Shown here in pieces: positions 1 to 12,000 of a stretch of DNA of 64,000 nt. This DNA comes from Mesostigma viride. Lineage: Eukaryota > Streptophyta > Mesostigmatophyceae > Mesostigmatales > Mesostigmataceae. The notes under the pieces are model-generated. The model saw nothing but the letters and a program-made list of their open reading frames with translations. It did not search any database and was not told the DNA's origin. The stretch's first letter is position 1. Each line of letters starts with the position of its first letter. A program made the translations under genes and the position numbers. The stretch is taken from the NCBI GenBank assembly GCA_009746045.1, contig RPFO01000127.1, positions 1,749,011-1,813,010 on the forward strand, read 5' to 3'.

Positions 1-2758
1 CTCACTCACTCACTCACTCACTCACTCACTCACTCACTCACTCACTCACTCACTCACTCACTCACTCACTCACTCACTCACTCACTCACTCACTCACTCA
101 CTCACTCACTCACTCACTCACTCACTCACTCACTCACTCACTCACTCACTCACTCACTCACTCACTCACTCACTCACTCACTCACTCACTCACTCACTCA
201 CTCACTCACTCACTCACTCACTCACTCACTCACTCACTCACTCACTCACTCACTCACTCACTCACTCACTCACTCACTCACTCACTCACTCACTCACTCA
301 CTCACTCACTCACTCACTCACTCACTCACTCACTCACTCACTCACTCACTCACTCACTCACTCACTCACTCACTCACTCACTCACTCACTCACTCACTCA
401 CTCACTCACTCACTCACTCACTCACTCACTCACTCACTCACTCACTCACTCACTCACTCACTCACTCACTCACTCACTCACTCACTCACTCACTCACTCA
501 CTCACTCACTCACTCACTCACTCACTCACTCACTCACTCACTCACTCACTCACTCACTCACTCACTCACTCACTCACTCACTCACTCACTCACTCACTCA
601 CTCACTCACTCACTCACTCACTCACTCACTCACTCACTCACTCACTCACTCACTCACTCACTCACTCACTCACTCACTCACTCACTCACTCACTCACTCA
701 CTCACTCACTCACTCACTCACTCACTCACTCACTCACTCACTCACTCACTCACTCACTCACTCACTCACTCACTCACTCACTCACTCACTCACTCACTCA
801 CTCACTCACTCACTCACTCACTCACTCACTCACTCACTCACTCACTCACTCACTCACTCACTCACTCACTCACTCACTCACTCACTCACTCACTCACTCA
901 CTCACTCACTCACTCACTCACTCACTCACTCACTCACTCACTCACTCACTCACTCACTCACTCACTCACTCACTCACTCACTCACTCACTCACTCACTCA
1001 CTCACTCACTCACTCACTCACTCACTCACTCACTCACTCACTCACTCACTCACTCACTCACTCACTCACTCACTCACTCACTCACTCACTCACTCACTCA
1101 CTCACTCACTCACTCACTCACTCACTCACTCACTCACTCACTCACTCACTCACTCACTCACTCACTCACTCACTCACTCACTCACTCACTCACTCACTCA
1201 CTCACTCACTCACTCACTCACTCACTCACTCACTCACTCACTCACTCACTCACTCACTCACTCACTCACTCACTCACTCACTCACTCACTCACTCACTCA
1301 CTCACTCACTCACTCACTCACTCACTCACTCACTCACTCACTCACTCACTCACTCACTCACTCACTCACTCACTCACTCACTCACTCACTCACTCACTCA
1401 CTCACTCACTCACTCACTCACTCACTCACTCACTCACTCACTCACTCACTCACTCACTCACTCACTCACTCACTCACTCACTCACTCACTCACTCACTCA
1501 CTCACTCACTCACTCACTCACTCACTCACTCACTCACTCACTCACTCACTCACTCACTCACTCACTCACTCACTCACTCACTCACTCACTCACTCACTCA
1601 CTCACTCACTCACTCACTCACTCACTCACTCACTCACTCACTCACTCACTCACTCACTCACTCACTCACTCACTCACTCACTCACTCACTCACTCACTCA
1701 CTCACTCACTCACTCACTCACTCACTCACTCACTCACTCACTCACTCACTCACTCACTCACTCACTCACTCACTCACTCACTCACTCACTCACTCACTCA
1801 CTCACTCACTCACTCACTCACTCACTCACTCACTCACTCACTCACTCACTCACTCACTCACTCACTCACTCACTCACTCACTCACTCACTCACTCACTCA
1901 CTCACTCACTCACTCACTCACTCACTCACTCACTCACTCACTCACTCACTCACTCACTCACTCACTCACTCACTCACTCACTCACTCACTCACTCACTCA
2001 CTCACTCACTCACTCACTCACTCACTCACTCACTCACTCACTCACTCACTCACTCACTCACTCACTCACTCACTCACTCACTCACTCACTCACTCACTCA
2101 CTCACTCACTCACTCACTCACTCACTCACTCACTCACTCACTCACTCACTCACTCACTCACTCACTCACTCACTCACTCACTCACTCACTCACTCACTCA
2201 CTCACTCACTCACTCACTCACTCACTCACTCACTCACTCACTCACTCACTCACTCACTCACTCACTCACTCACTCACTCACTCACTCACTCACTCACTCA
2301 CTCACTCACTCACTCACTCACTCACTCACTCACTCACTCACTCACTCACTCACTCACTCACTCACTCACTCACTCACTCACTCACTCACTCACTCACTCA
2401 CTCACTCACTCACTCACTCACTCACTCACTCACTCACTCACTCACTCACTCACTCACTCACTCACTCACTCACTCACTCACTCACTCACTCACTCACTCA
2501 CTCACTCACTCACTCACTCACTCACTCACTCACTCACTCACTCACTCACTCACTCACTCACTCACTCACTCACTCACTCACTCACTCACTCACTCACTCA
2601 CTCACTCACTCACTCACTCACTCACTCACTCACTCACTCACTCACTCACTCACTCACTCACTCACTCACTCACTCACTCACTCACTCACTCACTCACTCA
2701 CTCACTCACTCACTCACTCACTCACTCACTCACTCACTCACTCACTCACTCACTCACT
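1..2758. repeat. (CTCA)n tetranucleotide microsatellite, about 690 copies
   Basis: Perfect period-4 array from the first base to about 2758 with no interruption that I can see. It reaches the window edge, so its true length is unknown. The absence of any substitution over 2.7 kb implies recent expansion, active homogenisation, or assembly or consensus polishing of a longer array. No gene is inside it. Confidence 0.99.
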
Positions 2759-2819
2759 TGCACATGCACCACATGCGCAAGGAGGACACCAAGCGCTGCA
2801 CCAACCACTGTTCAATTAG

Positions 2820-2984
2820 CTGGGCTGTGATGCCAATGGCAAGGGTACGGGGGTGTCCATGTTGGTGCAGGACATGAAGGCTGACAAGTTCAGGCAGAAA
2901 TTGTGCAGGGAGGTGCCACTACCTCCTCGCGATACCGAGATGAGGGCGCGCAAACGCATCAACGCCGTGCCGCCTGTGGAGTAA
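2820..2984 (+). pseudogene. possible 3' coding remnant, unrecognised
   Basis: Directly after the CTCA array a codon-like stretch is open from 2820 to a TAA at 2982-2984. It reads with a charged, protein-like composition (for example QDMKADKFRQ) and ends PPVE. Just upstream another frame, about 2764-2815, also reads like protein (RKEDTKRC). The two are not in the same frame, and TAG at 2817-2819 closes the second frame. This fits either a last exon after an acceptor ending in TAG, or a frameshifted remnant. I do not recognise the family. Confidence 0.25.
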
Positions 2985-3350
2985 TTGTCAGCTACAATAC
3001 TTGGCATGCTGTGGGTGTACATGTAAAATGACCTTTCTAGCCCATTCGACAGCTGCCAATATGATTTTCAGCAAGCCCCTCCGTATTATGGAGATTGCGT
3101 GAGCATCCACATGGCCACATGTGCATATTGTCAGCTGTGCCCAGCCAGTGTTTATATCGATGAACTTTTGTGTGTGGCTCCTGGAGGTTGTGTTTTATCA
3201 CTTGTGAATGGTTTTCATGCTTTAATGAGTAATATAATTTGGAGCTGACCATGTATTCCACAATGGCAGTTTCGCATCCATGGGTATATAGTAAGCATTT
3301 GCAGTGGAAACTGGCAGGTATGGCGTTGATAACTCTACCAAATAGAATAT

Positions 3351-3869
3351 GATGGGCCTGAGTTTTTGTGGAATGTCTAAAATAATGATGGCAAAGGTGC
3401 ATGCAAGTTTCCAGCCTCAACAGAGCACATCTTGTATGGAAACTGCAATGAAATGTGTTGAAAATTCCGAAATAGGTGCATTTTTGGTAACATTTGTGAC
3501 CAAACGGACATCAAACAAACCATGATGGGCCAGAATTTTTGTTGAATGTCTAAAATAATGATGGCAAAGGTGCATGCAAGTTTCCAGCCTCAACAGAGCA
3601 CATCTTCTATGGAAACTGCCATGAAATGTGATGAAAAATACGAAAAACGTGCATTTTTTGTAACATTTGTGAGCAAACTGACATCAAATACCATATGATG
3701 GACCTGAATTTTTGTGGGATGTCTAGAATAATGATGTTTGAGATGCCTGCAAGTTTCCAGCCTCAACGGAGCACATCTTGTATGGAAACTGCCATGAAAT
3801 GTGATGAAAAATACGAAAAACGCACATTTTTGCTAGCATTTGGTGGCATTTTGTCACCAAATGCGGTTG
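3351..3869. repeat. 173-bp tandem repeat, three copies
   Basis: Copies begin at 3351, 3524 and 3697, exactly 173 bp apart, each opening with GATGG(G/A)CC and containing the same GCAAGTTTCCAGCCTCAAC core. Point differences between copies show moderate age. There is no long open frame. Flanking DNA (3000-3350, 3870-4190) is AT-richer than the rest of the window and shows nothing recognisable. Confidence 0.9.
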
Positions 3870-4194
3870 GATGACCATCAGATCTTGTGTACAGTCATTA
3901 GTCATGAGTATCAACTTACTTGCAAACAGCCAGGTCAAGAACTCTTCATTTGCATATTAGAAGGTATTTGTTTATATTAAAATCCTGAAAAATGCTAAAA
4001 ATAGACATGCCAAAAATAGGTCAGCTGAGGTCCGGTAGGTCCGGAAAGTTGCAATCCTTCTACTAGTGTCCTGAAGATGCTACCTACCAAGATCTAGCAT
4101 GTTTCGACTATAATTGCGTCGTGCAGGAGTAATAAGGCTATTTTTTGGCACTTTCAGACCGTTGTGGTGTCCTACAAATGCTATCCTACGCTGC

Positions 4195-4895
4195 CTAATC
4201 TCGTCCGAAATACGAGGCATGCCATGATACAAAGATTCTGATGACGGACGCTCGGAAAAACCTACGGACCTGTCGGAGCATCCTGTAAACCGTGCCGTCT
4301 AGCCTAGCTGCCAGTTTGGGTGGGACGGTCCACGCCTCGGCGCCATACGTGAGCACCGTGAGGACGAGGACCTTGAAGAGCATGCGCTTGCGGTGCTCGC
4401 CCACTGCCCAGGCCCTTCGAGCGCCAGTAGGGTTTGAGCGAACGGAGCTTGGCCCAGGCAAGGCCGATGCGGGTGTCCACATCGTCGGCAGTGTCAGGAA
4501 TTAGCCAACTCCCCAACAGCTTGAAGCGGTCGCGGAACGGGACCTCCGTCCCGTCGAGCAGGCGCGGCAGCGGTGGTGTATTGGAGGCCCCAATCACCAT
4601 CGCCTCAGTTTTGACACTAATCTCCAACCCCACCGCCCGCGCCTCCACCTGGGCCCAGACAGTCCAGCCAGGTCTGAATGTGCTCGGGGCTCTCGATGAG
4701 GGTGGTGTCATCCGCATAAATCAGGTCAGCAAGGCGGTAACCAGGTCTAACCCCGCCGTGCTCTTTCACGTTAAGGATGTCCAAGCCTGGCTCGAACCCC
4801 TTAAGAGCAGTAAAGCGCGCACGTGCCCGGCGCATGACGTGATCCACGACAATAATGAACAGGTATGGGGACAAGACACAACCTCTCTGGGCGAT
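4195..4895 (-). pseudogene. L1-type ORF2 reverse transcriptase fragment (inverted, broken)
   Basis: Read on the minus strand this encodes the palm of a non-LTR retrotransposon reverse transcriptase: QRGCVLSPYLF near 4880, then LIYADDTTLIE with the YADD catalytic box near 4720, then FKLLGSWL and VLTYGAEAW toward 4330. The pieces lie in three overlapping frames (4617-4874, 4304-4717, 4195-4482), so at least two frameshifts break it. It matches the plus-strand fragment at 7092-8006 (LIYADDxTLIE, WLDCL, FKLLGSWL, LTYGAE), so both come from one LINE family. It is truncated at its 5' end, exactly where a plus-strand LINE 3' tail starts. Confidence 0.85.
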
Positions 4896-4978
4896 GTGCT
4901 ACATATACTCCCAACGGAGTTATGTTCCTAATTAATTATTTAATTAATGCCCGCGTTCACGTGTCTATTAATTAATTA
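4892..4978 (+). mobile_element. LINE 3' termini (hairpin plus TTAA tails), heavily 5'-truncated
   Basis: GTGCTACATATACTCC-CAAC-GGAGT (hairpin stem 4907-4911 with 4916-4920) is followed by AATTAATTATTTAATTAAT. A second short terminus, CACGTGTCTATTAATTAATTAAT, follows at about 4955. The same hairpin end recurs at 5944, 7014, 42297 and 46506 behind L1 ORF1 copies. These are therefore very short insertions of that LINE, or fossil tails. Confidence 0.7.
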
Positions 4979-5937
4979 ATGACCGCGTTTACGTGTGTGG
5001 CTTACGCGCGCGCAAACAGCCTACTATGCCATATCATACAATGAGGCAATATTATTGACCACAATTGACTGCATGCCAAACATGCTGGAATACAAATATG
5101 ACGCCACCTTGCACTCACTCACCGGTATCCCGCCAAGAAATGCCACAAAATGTGCAATATAATGGCTAAAACACCTCCTTGAGCAGGCATGGAAAGCTGT
5201 TCCGATTACCACTAATGTATCCACCATGAGACATGAATAAATGTACGAGTTTCCATGCAAATAACACGGAAACGAATTGCCGTACCTGCCTCGATCATGA
5301 CCTGGCCGGGTTCCGCTGGCCGATATCCTCATATGTCACGGATACTAATGCTAGTGGCAGAGGCGGCCTTAGCCGCTGTATCGATGCATCCATCATCATT
5401 ACCATGTTGATTATCTATGCAAAGATGACGTCTAACGCGTCGACATTCCCAGCAGATGCTGCAGCGGGTCACTTCCGTAAAACAATGGAAGGCCCAGGCA
5501 AATGAACTTACCACGGCCGGCTTTATTTCCTACCCAGGCGCGCGAGACAGCCAGCCAGCCATGGATGGCTTGACTGCGGATTGCGCCGGCCTGAACGATA
5601 TCATTTCAGAAATGACGGGAAATGGCCGCAGATCGAAGCCGCTTAGGATGTTTTCACGGTTTCCTTGTTTGAACACAACATTTCCTCCCTCTCTTTTGCT
5701 TGGACTGCTATGCAGAACAAGCAGAGCTAGCTAGGTGGAAGACCATTGTCCAGGCTAGCACATGCCAGCCCCTGTACGTGGGCATGCAAGCCCCCCCCCA
5801 GGAGGAAGGGGCGCTTTGCCGAGTAGTTAGGATTTCGATCTAGCTAGAGTAGTTAGGATTTTCTAGATTAGCTTAGAGTTAGCTTAGCTAGGTTCCGCGG
5901 CTTCGCTCACCTCCATTCATCAGCAGAGGAATGTACG
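4979..5937. other. no gene recognised
   Basis: Unique-looking sequence with only short open frames in all directions. I see no domain, RNA gene or clear repeat. A weak direct repeat (TAGTTAGGATTT, about 5825-5860) is present. Confidence 0.5.
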
Positions 5938-6215
5938 TGCTACATGATCTCCCAACGGGGTCATGTTATAATTTAATTTAATTTTTAATGACTGTAGTGC
6001 ATGGCTAACACTCTGCTGCGAAGCCATGCCCTAGCCTTTGTATAGCCATGATGATCTTCCCCCCTATGTGTGCGCCTTTAGGTAGGTGCTAGAATACATA
6101 CATGTGCGCAGGTGCACTTTGTGCACCCAGAGCAGGTGTAGTTTACACCCTACCCTTGTGCACAGGAAGTTATAGCCCAGAGTTTATTAAAAGCCATATG
6201 CCCCTTTTTTTTCCG
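5938..6215 (+). mobile_element. LINE 3'UTR fragments
   Basis: 5938-5990 is a degenerate hairpin end (CTCCCAACGGGGT followed by AATTTAATTTAATTTTT). From about 6000 the sequence matches the 3'UTR that follows ORF1 at 6600-7000 and 41900-42290 (TTTGTATAGCCATGATGATCTTCC, then the GTGCACCxAGAGCAG block, then GCCATATGCCCC). It stops short of the terminal hairpin at a run of T and runs into the next truncated copy at 6216. Confidence 0.75.
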
Positions 6216-7045
6216 AGAAGCTTATGCGTGCGTTTGAGAGAGAAATCCTTGGTCGCATGGGCCTTACTGGTGAGATCGACCTGGTCGCCCACCGCCTTCC
6301 CCGCGCGCGGGGTAAGGCAGGGGCGCCCCCGCTCCTTCTCACCTTTAAGACCCCGGCGGACAAGATTTCTTTTCTCAGACGCCGCAAGCGGCTCGAGAAG
6401 ACTCTCTTCACCATTGACGACGACTTGACCCTGGCGCAGCAACAACGGCGACGGGAGCTATGGCCGACCTACCTCCAGCTCCGGTAGACCAAGGCGGGGC
6501 AGCCGGTGTACTGGAAGGGGGCGGCCATCTACGTCGGCCACAAGCCCTGGCAGGCGACCCCCGCGGCCCCCGCGACTCCAGACGCCCCAGCTTAGGGGAA
6601 TACAGCAGTAGTAGTGTAGAATAGATAGACCGTGGCCATGTACATGTACGCCTCCTACAGGCACTATACCAGCTGAGCCCCGAGCATTATTTAAACATGT
6701 ACATGATCAGAATGTACATGTGTGCCTATGATGAGCCACACTCCAGATGATGCCTAGTTATGCTGTGCCCATGCAGAGAGCTGCTCTCTGCTGAGATGCC
6801 ACGCTCTAGTTTTTGTATAGCCATGATGATCTTCCCCGGCCCTCACAGGCATGCTCCCCCCTTACCCGGGGCATAGCGTGATAGACCATGATGGTGCAGG
6901 TGCCCTGGTGCACCTAGAGCAGCTAGGGGTAGCTTACATTCCCACCCTTGCGTGAAGTAGCCTAGAATGTATTAAAAGCCATATGCCCCTTCTCAGGGCT
7001 ATGTGCTACATCTACTCCCAACGGAGTGATGTACTGATAATTAAT
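6216..7045 (+). mobile_element. 5'-truncated L1-type element: ORF1 3' third plus 3'UTR
   Basis: Starts inside ORF1 at the sequence matching 41507 (CCGAGAAGCTT). The frame 6224-6487 encodes the RRM/C-terminal part of an L1 ORF1 protein (FEREILGRMGL, AHRLPRARGKAG, LLTFKTPADK, RRKRLEKTLFT). TAG at 6485-6487 replaces a CAG present at the matching place in the 40518 copy, so the copy is nonsense-mutated about 35 codons early; the frame otherwise continues to a TAG at about 6594. The 3'UTR then runs to the hairpin ACTCC-CAAC-GGAGT (7014-7027) and a short TGATAATTAA tail. It is a dead copy. Confidence 0.85.
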
Positions 7046-7091
7046 ATGCCCCTTCTCAGGGATATTCTGATTTGGCACGCCGCAAAGGTGA

Positions 7092-8112
7092 AAATCCCTC
7101 ATTTATGCCGACGACATCACGCTCATCGAGAAGCCGGAGTCTGCCCAACTTTGGCTGGACTGCCTGGCGCTCGAGGCTCGGGCGGTTGGTCTAGAAATCA
7201 GCCCCAAAACGGAGGCCCTGGCCCTCGGCATGGCAGGGCCCCCACCCACACTCCGCCTCTTAGACGATGCGGAGGTCAACTACCCTCCTTCAGGCCGCTT
7301 CAAGCTGCTCGGCAGTTGGCTTCCCGACTGCGAGGACGACATGACGACACGGATCGGCATGGCGTGGGCGCACCTCCATGACCACCGCCGCTGGTGGAGC
7401 AACCCCGCCCTACCCCGGATCGTCAAGCGTGACCTCTTCAAGGTCGTCATTCTGACGATCCTGACCTACGGCGCCGAGACGTGGGCACTGACGCAGGAGC
7501 TGGAGCAACGACTCGACGGCGCCGTCACCAAGATGCTGCGCCAGGCCCTTAACATCCCCTTCGGTTTGCACATTAGTAATGAGGATTTGTACGCTGATTT
7601 GCCCTATGTTTCCCACATTATTAGGCACAGGCGCCTGGGCCTAGCCGGGCACCTGGCCCGCACAGATCAGGTAGATACATCAGATAGACTAGCTGGCACC
7701 AAGCCCGCCCAGCCTGGGCGATATGTCCTCACCTGGCGTGCCCCCGGCCGCGCGCGGCAGGGCCGCCACCCGTGGACTTTTCGTGATAGACTCGGCATGG
7801 ACATGTGCTACACTAGACGCGACGGGCTCACCCCCGGGCAGCCTCCTGGTTTGTCTGTAATACGGAGGCAGATGGTGCGCAAGGATAGATGGCAAGTAGT
7901 GATGAAGGAGACCACCCCCAAGCCTGTGGGGGCTCCGCGTGTGACCAAGTATGGCATTCATAGCGATTCGGGCCGCGGTGCCCACACCCCTGTAACTAGG
8001 ACCTAGATAGCTTATACCATCCATTCCATCCCATGTTCCCCTCCCACTGAGGACTTATGCTCACGTGACGCAGTCACGTGTCTATTGATTAATTTATTGT
8101 GTTAATTAATTA
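7092..8112 (+). pseudogene. L1-type ORF2 fragment: reverse transcriptase C-terminal half, 3'UTR and tail
   Basis: One open frame from 7092 to the TAG at 8004-8006 starts inside the reverse transcriptase at LIYADD (7098) and runs through WLDCL, EISPKTEA, FKLLGSWL, LTYGAETW, then RHRRLGLAGHLART and a basic C-terminal tail. The endonuclease and most of the RT are missing, so it cannot act alone. TGA at 7089-7091 closes the frame upstream. The 3'UTR ends in a perfect palindrome, CACGTGAC-GCA-GTCACGTG (8062-8080), then TTGATTAATTTATTGTGTTAATTAATTAA. This hairpin differs from that of the ORF1-only copies. Confidence 0.88.
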
Positions 8113-8164
8113 AAGGTGAAAACCATTTGCGTTCAGTGCCGGTCCGCGGAAAACGCGGAAAACG

Positions 8165-8335
8165 CGATCTGCAAATGAATCCGACCGGAATCGAACTGGC
8201 GACCTCTCGCACCAACTTTCGCTGACTATAGGACGGACGTCTCCGGATCCTAGGGCATCGTTAACTTACACCTATAGTCATCCGCAAAAGTTCTCCTTTC
8301 CGGGGAGTGATGCAAGCCTTTCGGTTTTGGTACTA
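8165..8335 (-). mobile_element. tRNA-derived SINE-like element, copy 1
   Basis: On the minus strand a Pol III B-box-like T-arm (GTTCGATTCC, plus coordinates 8187-8196) sits downstream of a tRNA-like body. The body aligns with two other copies in this window (about 15942-16080 minus, 35605-35755 plus): a CTCCCCGG/CTCTCCGG block, GATGACTATAGG, CCCTAGGATCCGGAG, GCGAGAGGTC. No intact cloverleaf can be drawn with confidence, so a functional tRNA gene is unlikely. Confidence 0.65.
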
Positions 8336-9085
8336 GATAAATCATTCGAGATCTGTGTGTGTAGGAGTACAGGGATATGTACATATACTCCAAACAGAGT
8401 TATGTTCCAATTCAATTCGATTCAACTCAATGGCTAACATGCACGTACAGGTGTACAGCACCTCTAGGTCAGCTAGACACTCAAGACCGATCAACTGACT
8501 AGTGCACGTAATTGCACGTAATTGCACAACACGTGAGAAATAATATTATAAATAATACAGTGGGTGGCGCTCTGTTATTTCCCTACCGCAAATATGGCCG
8601 TGATGGATCACCGGTGAGCACAGGCCTGACGCAACTGCAAAACTCTTGTCAATGACAATTTCGGCAAACGAAACAGTTGCGTACTCTACATTCGGGATGG
8701 CAATCAAGGTTTATACAGGGGCGTGACACCTGAAACTAGTGGAGTCTACTAAGACAATAAGCGCACATGGCCGTTATTCTGTACCAGACCTAGGTGGACT
8801 TGGGTGCATGCGGCAGCAACAGAACCTTCAGGCTTTGGAGGAAACATCAGAGGAACAGATGCCATGGATGAGTTGCCGCAGAACGTGTGCACACCCTGCG
8901 GCACCCTGCTTCAACCCAGTTGTCTCACTCAACAAGTCTGCGCCATTGTAGGTGCAGAAAGGGATAGCTACTATTAAACATGGAAAAGCAACATAAAAGC
9001 GGGACCAGAAATGCTACACATAAATAGTGTACACTATATGCCCTTAAAAGCACGTGTCATCGAAGTCCAGAGCCACCCGACTGCT
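8336..9085. other. intergenic, no gene recognised; one degenerate LINE tail
   Basis: 8380-8430 contains TACATATACTCCAAACAGAGTTATGTTCC followed by ATTCAATTCGATTCAA, a worn copy of the LINE hairpin terminus. The rest, up to the stop codon of the minus-strand glycosyltransferase gene at 9086, includes that gene's 3'UTR. No clear poly(A) signal was recognised. Confidence 0.5.
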
Positions 9086-12000
9086 TCAAGGAGGGTGGCT
9101 GACAGACCTAGTTTGCCGCCCGAGCTGCTGCAACAGCGCCAGCTGGGACCGGCTCAGGTGCCCACCATTCTCCATCCGTCGAGCGACCGACGTGCTGACT
9201 TGGCTAAACGCCGTGGGGGCCATGCCCCCCGCTACTTCCCCACTGGCCTTGTCCAACCGCCCGCTGACATGCGCGGGGCTCGCCGCCGCCCTCTTCACCC
9301 AAGGGACCTCCGAAATGCCTGTATGCATCTGGTGCGGGGCGTTGCTGGGTGTGGGCGTCGGCGCAAGGGCCGGAGCGGGCACCGGCGCAGCAGCATGACC
9401 CGCCGCAGCAAGCCCCCGAAAAGCCTCACTCACGCGAGCTAGCGCGCTCGCTTGCTTCTCCGTGAAAACACGCGCGTTGTCCATGGCGGCCGCAAAGCTG
9501 TCCAGCGACCGCTCCCCGTTCCCGTACAGCACCTGCCGCACCTGCAGCATGCGCAGCTGCTCCGCGTTATGACCACTGGCGGCCGGCGTGTGCAGAGCAC
9601 TGGCCGGCACGATCCCTCCGTCGTGACCCCGTGGCCACCGGGGGGCATAAAGTGCGCTCATCGCGGCAGACATGTGTGTGGGGATCGGTCTCTGGGGGGG
9701 TTTGGGTGGTGGCGGCGGCGGCGGCGGTGGCGGGTGCTGGCTGCTAGGCTGCAGGAGACCCAGCAGCGCATTGATCTGCTCCTGTGGAGGGTGCTCCGCT
9801 TCATCTGAGGAGGAATCTGGCGACGATGCTGCGTCGCTGGCGTCCATCACCACGGCCTCCTCCTGAGCCCTCGCGGCCTCCTTGTGGGACCGCAGGCCGA
9901 GCTCGTCGATGAACGCCCACTCCCGCTCAAACGAGTGCTCCAGGTGGCCCGTCATGTTCTGCACTTTCTTGAGGTAGTAGTGCGTGTAATGCGCGCGCGA
10001 GATGTGGGGGGACGAGAAACCGTACACGGTCACCCTCTCGCACAGCATCATGCCGAGCATGATGGCGATCATCCCCGTTGACGGCCACTGCTGGTGCCTC
10101 TCCTGCATCCATGAGTTCCGCACCGCCCGCACGATGTACGGGTGGATGAGCACAAAGGGGCCGCCCTCGATGGGAACCATGGGCACCGCTTGGAAGAATC
10201 GATCCTTGAAGCCGTTAGGAGGTTTGTACAGATCCCCCCGTTTCTCCTTGACCATCGCGGTGGCTAGCCAGTTCACGTCGAGCGGCTTGAAAGCAACCAT
10301 TGCGTATAAATCCGCTTTAACGGGCAATGACTGCGAGGAAGCCGACGCCCTCGACTCTCCCGCCCAATCACTAGAACTGGATTGCGACTCCCCATTCCCA
10401 TCACCCCCACCATTGCTGGGCTCATGACCCCCGTCATCACCATCGCCTGTGCTGTGACTGCCGGCATCCTGGACCGCGCCACGTGGCAGCGGCTGGCTTG
10501 CCCGGTCGGCTCCCGGCGCGTATGCCTCTGGGTAGAATACCCGGATCGTTGTGCGGGTGCCCACGTCCTCCTCGTACCCTGCAACAGGGGCCACATTGAG
10601 CCGTATCACGAGATCGTGATCGTCGATTTCGGCACCCTGGCGGAGACCCAGGATCGTGCCCCCGCTACCCACCACCGCGCATGACCGCCTGCACGGGGCG
10701 GGGAAGGTGCGGCGGAAACGATCCGGCACGCCCCCCTGCTGCGCGACTTTGGTCAGGTCGCTCGAGTGCACGTTGACCGTCCCTGTGGGAAGAGCTTCAC
10801 GGAAGTCAGCGCCACGGTTGACAGAGTCAAGAAACGGGTACCGGCACTGTGAGTAGCGCTTTAAATAGGACGGGAAGAGGCGGTGGGAGAGTCCCGTGGG
10901 GGGGTCATGCAGCGAGGGTGGGGGCGGGGATGGCGCACCCCTACCGTTCGCGCCAATTGCGTTCGCCACCTCTCCATCACCAGCGGCATTGGTCGCTGCC
11001 GCGGCGAAGGATGTGCCAGCGGTTTGGACCACGTTGGCGCTGCTGGTTGCTGGCTCTTTGAGGCAGATGCAGTTTTGATAGTCCCATTCCGGCTCGCGCA
11101 GGTAGTTTGAGATGGACCCTGGAAGGGTCTGCCCGATGGGTGGGTGGTGCTTGATGGTCCCACGCAGGTTGGTGGCGTCGCGAGTGGGCAGGGGGTTCTT
11201 GAGCGTGGGATGGTTGTCGTACTGCAGCGTGGCAGAAAAGAATTCATCCAATACACGCACGGAGCAGGCAAGTGGCTCGTTAAGTAATGTCCTAAGTAGG
11301 TCTTGGTGCATTGTGATGTATGCACGGTTGAGCGAGTCTACGGCTAGCTGCCGTTGAATCCGCGACCTTACACAGCAATAACAAGAGTCATAGAAAGAAA
11401 TGGGCTATTTATTGTTGCGCCCCTTGCTGAACGTCACAGAGCAAACTGCTTCCAAACCAGTCAGGTGAGGTCACTGAAAAACACTCCTGATCCGGCGCAG
11501 CCGTAACAATGAAGAGCTCACTAGACACTGTGTATAGTGCTACTCTTATACTCTTGTTATACTCTTGAGGGTGGAGGCGGCCACCTGCTGGCAGGTGACC
11601 CGATGGTGCACGGAAAACCACGGGAGTGTGCCGGCAATGGTGGCTGATCCGATCTAATACTGGTGTGTTACACTTGCACGTGCCGGTGTGCCGTACCGAC
11701 TCCCCCCCCACTCACCACCCGCTTCCCCTGCTTCGCTTGGAGTGCCTTGTAGCGGGACTGGAGCTCAGAGCGCTTACTGGCACCCGCGGTTTGCTGCAAA
11801 GGCAAGGTCCAGGGGTGCTAGAAATAGATTAGTACAGAGTAGTTCAGGGCGCACGTTGGGGGGGTTGGGGAACTTCCCCACAGCAGCAGTGCAAGGGAGG
11901 GCGGAAAATGGGGGAATGGGAGGGGGGGGGAGGGGAGGAGGGGGGGGAGGAGCGGGTAAAAGGTAGTGCGGTTGGAAATGATGGACCGAAGCTGACCATA

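Noticed and set aside
8165-8335. Functional tRNA gene
   Set aside because: B box is present, but the acceptor and D arms cannot be folded convincingly and two diverged copies exist, favouring a SINE-like element.
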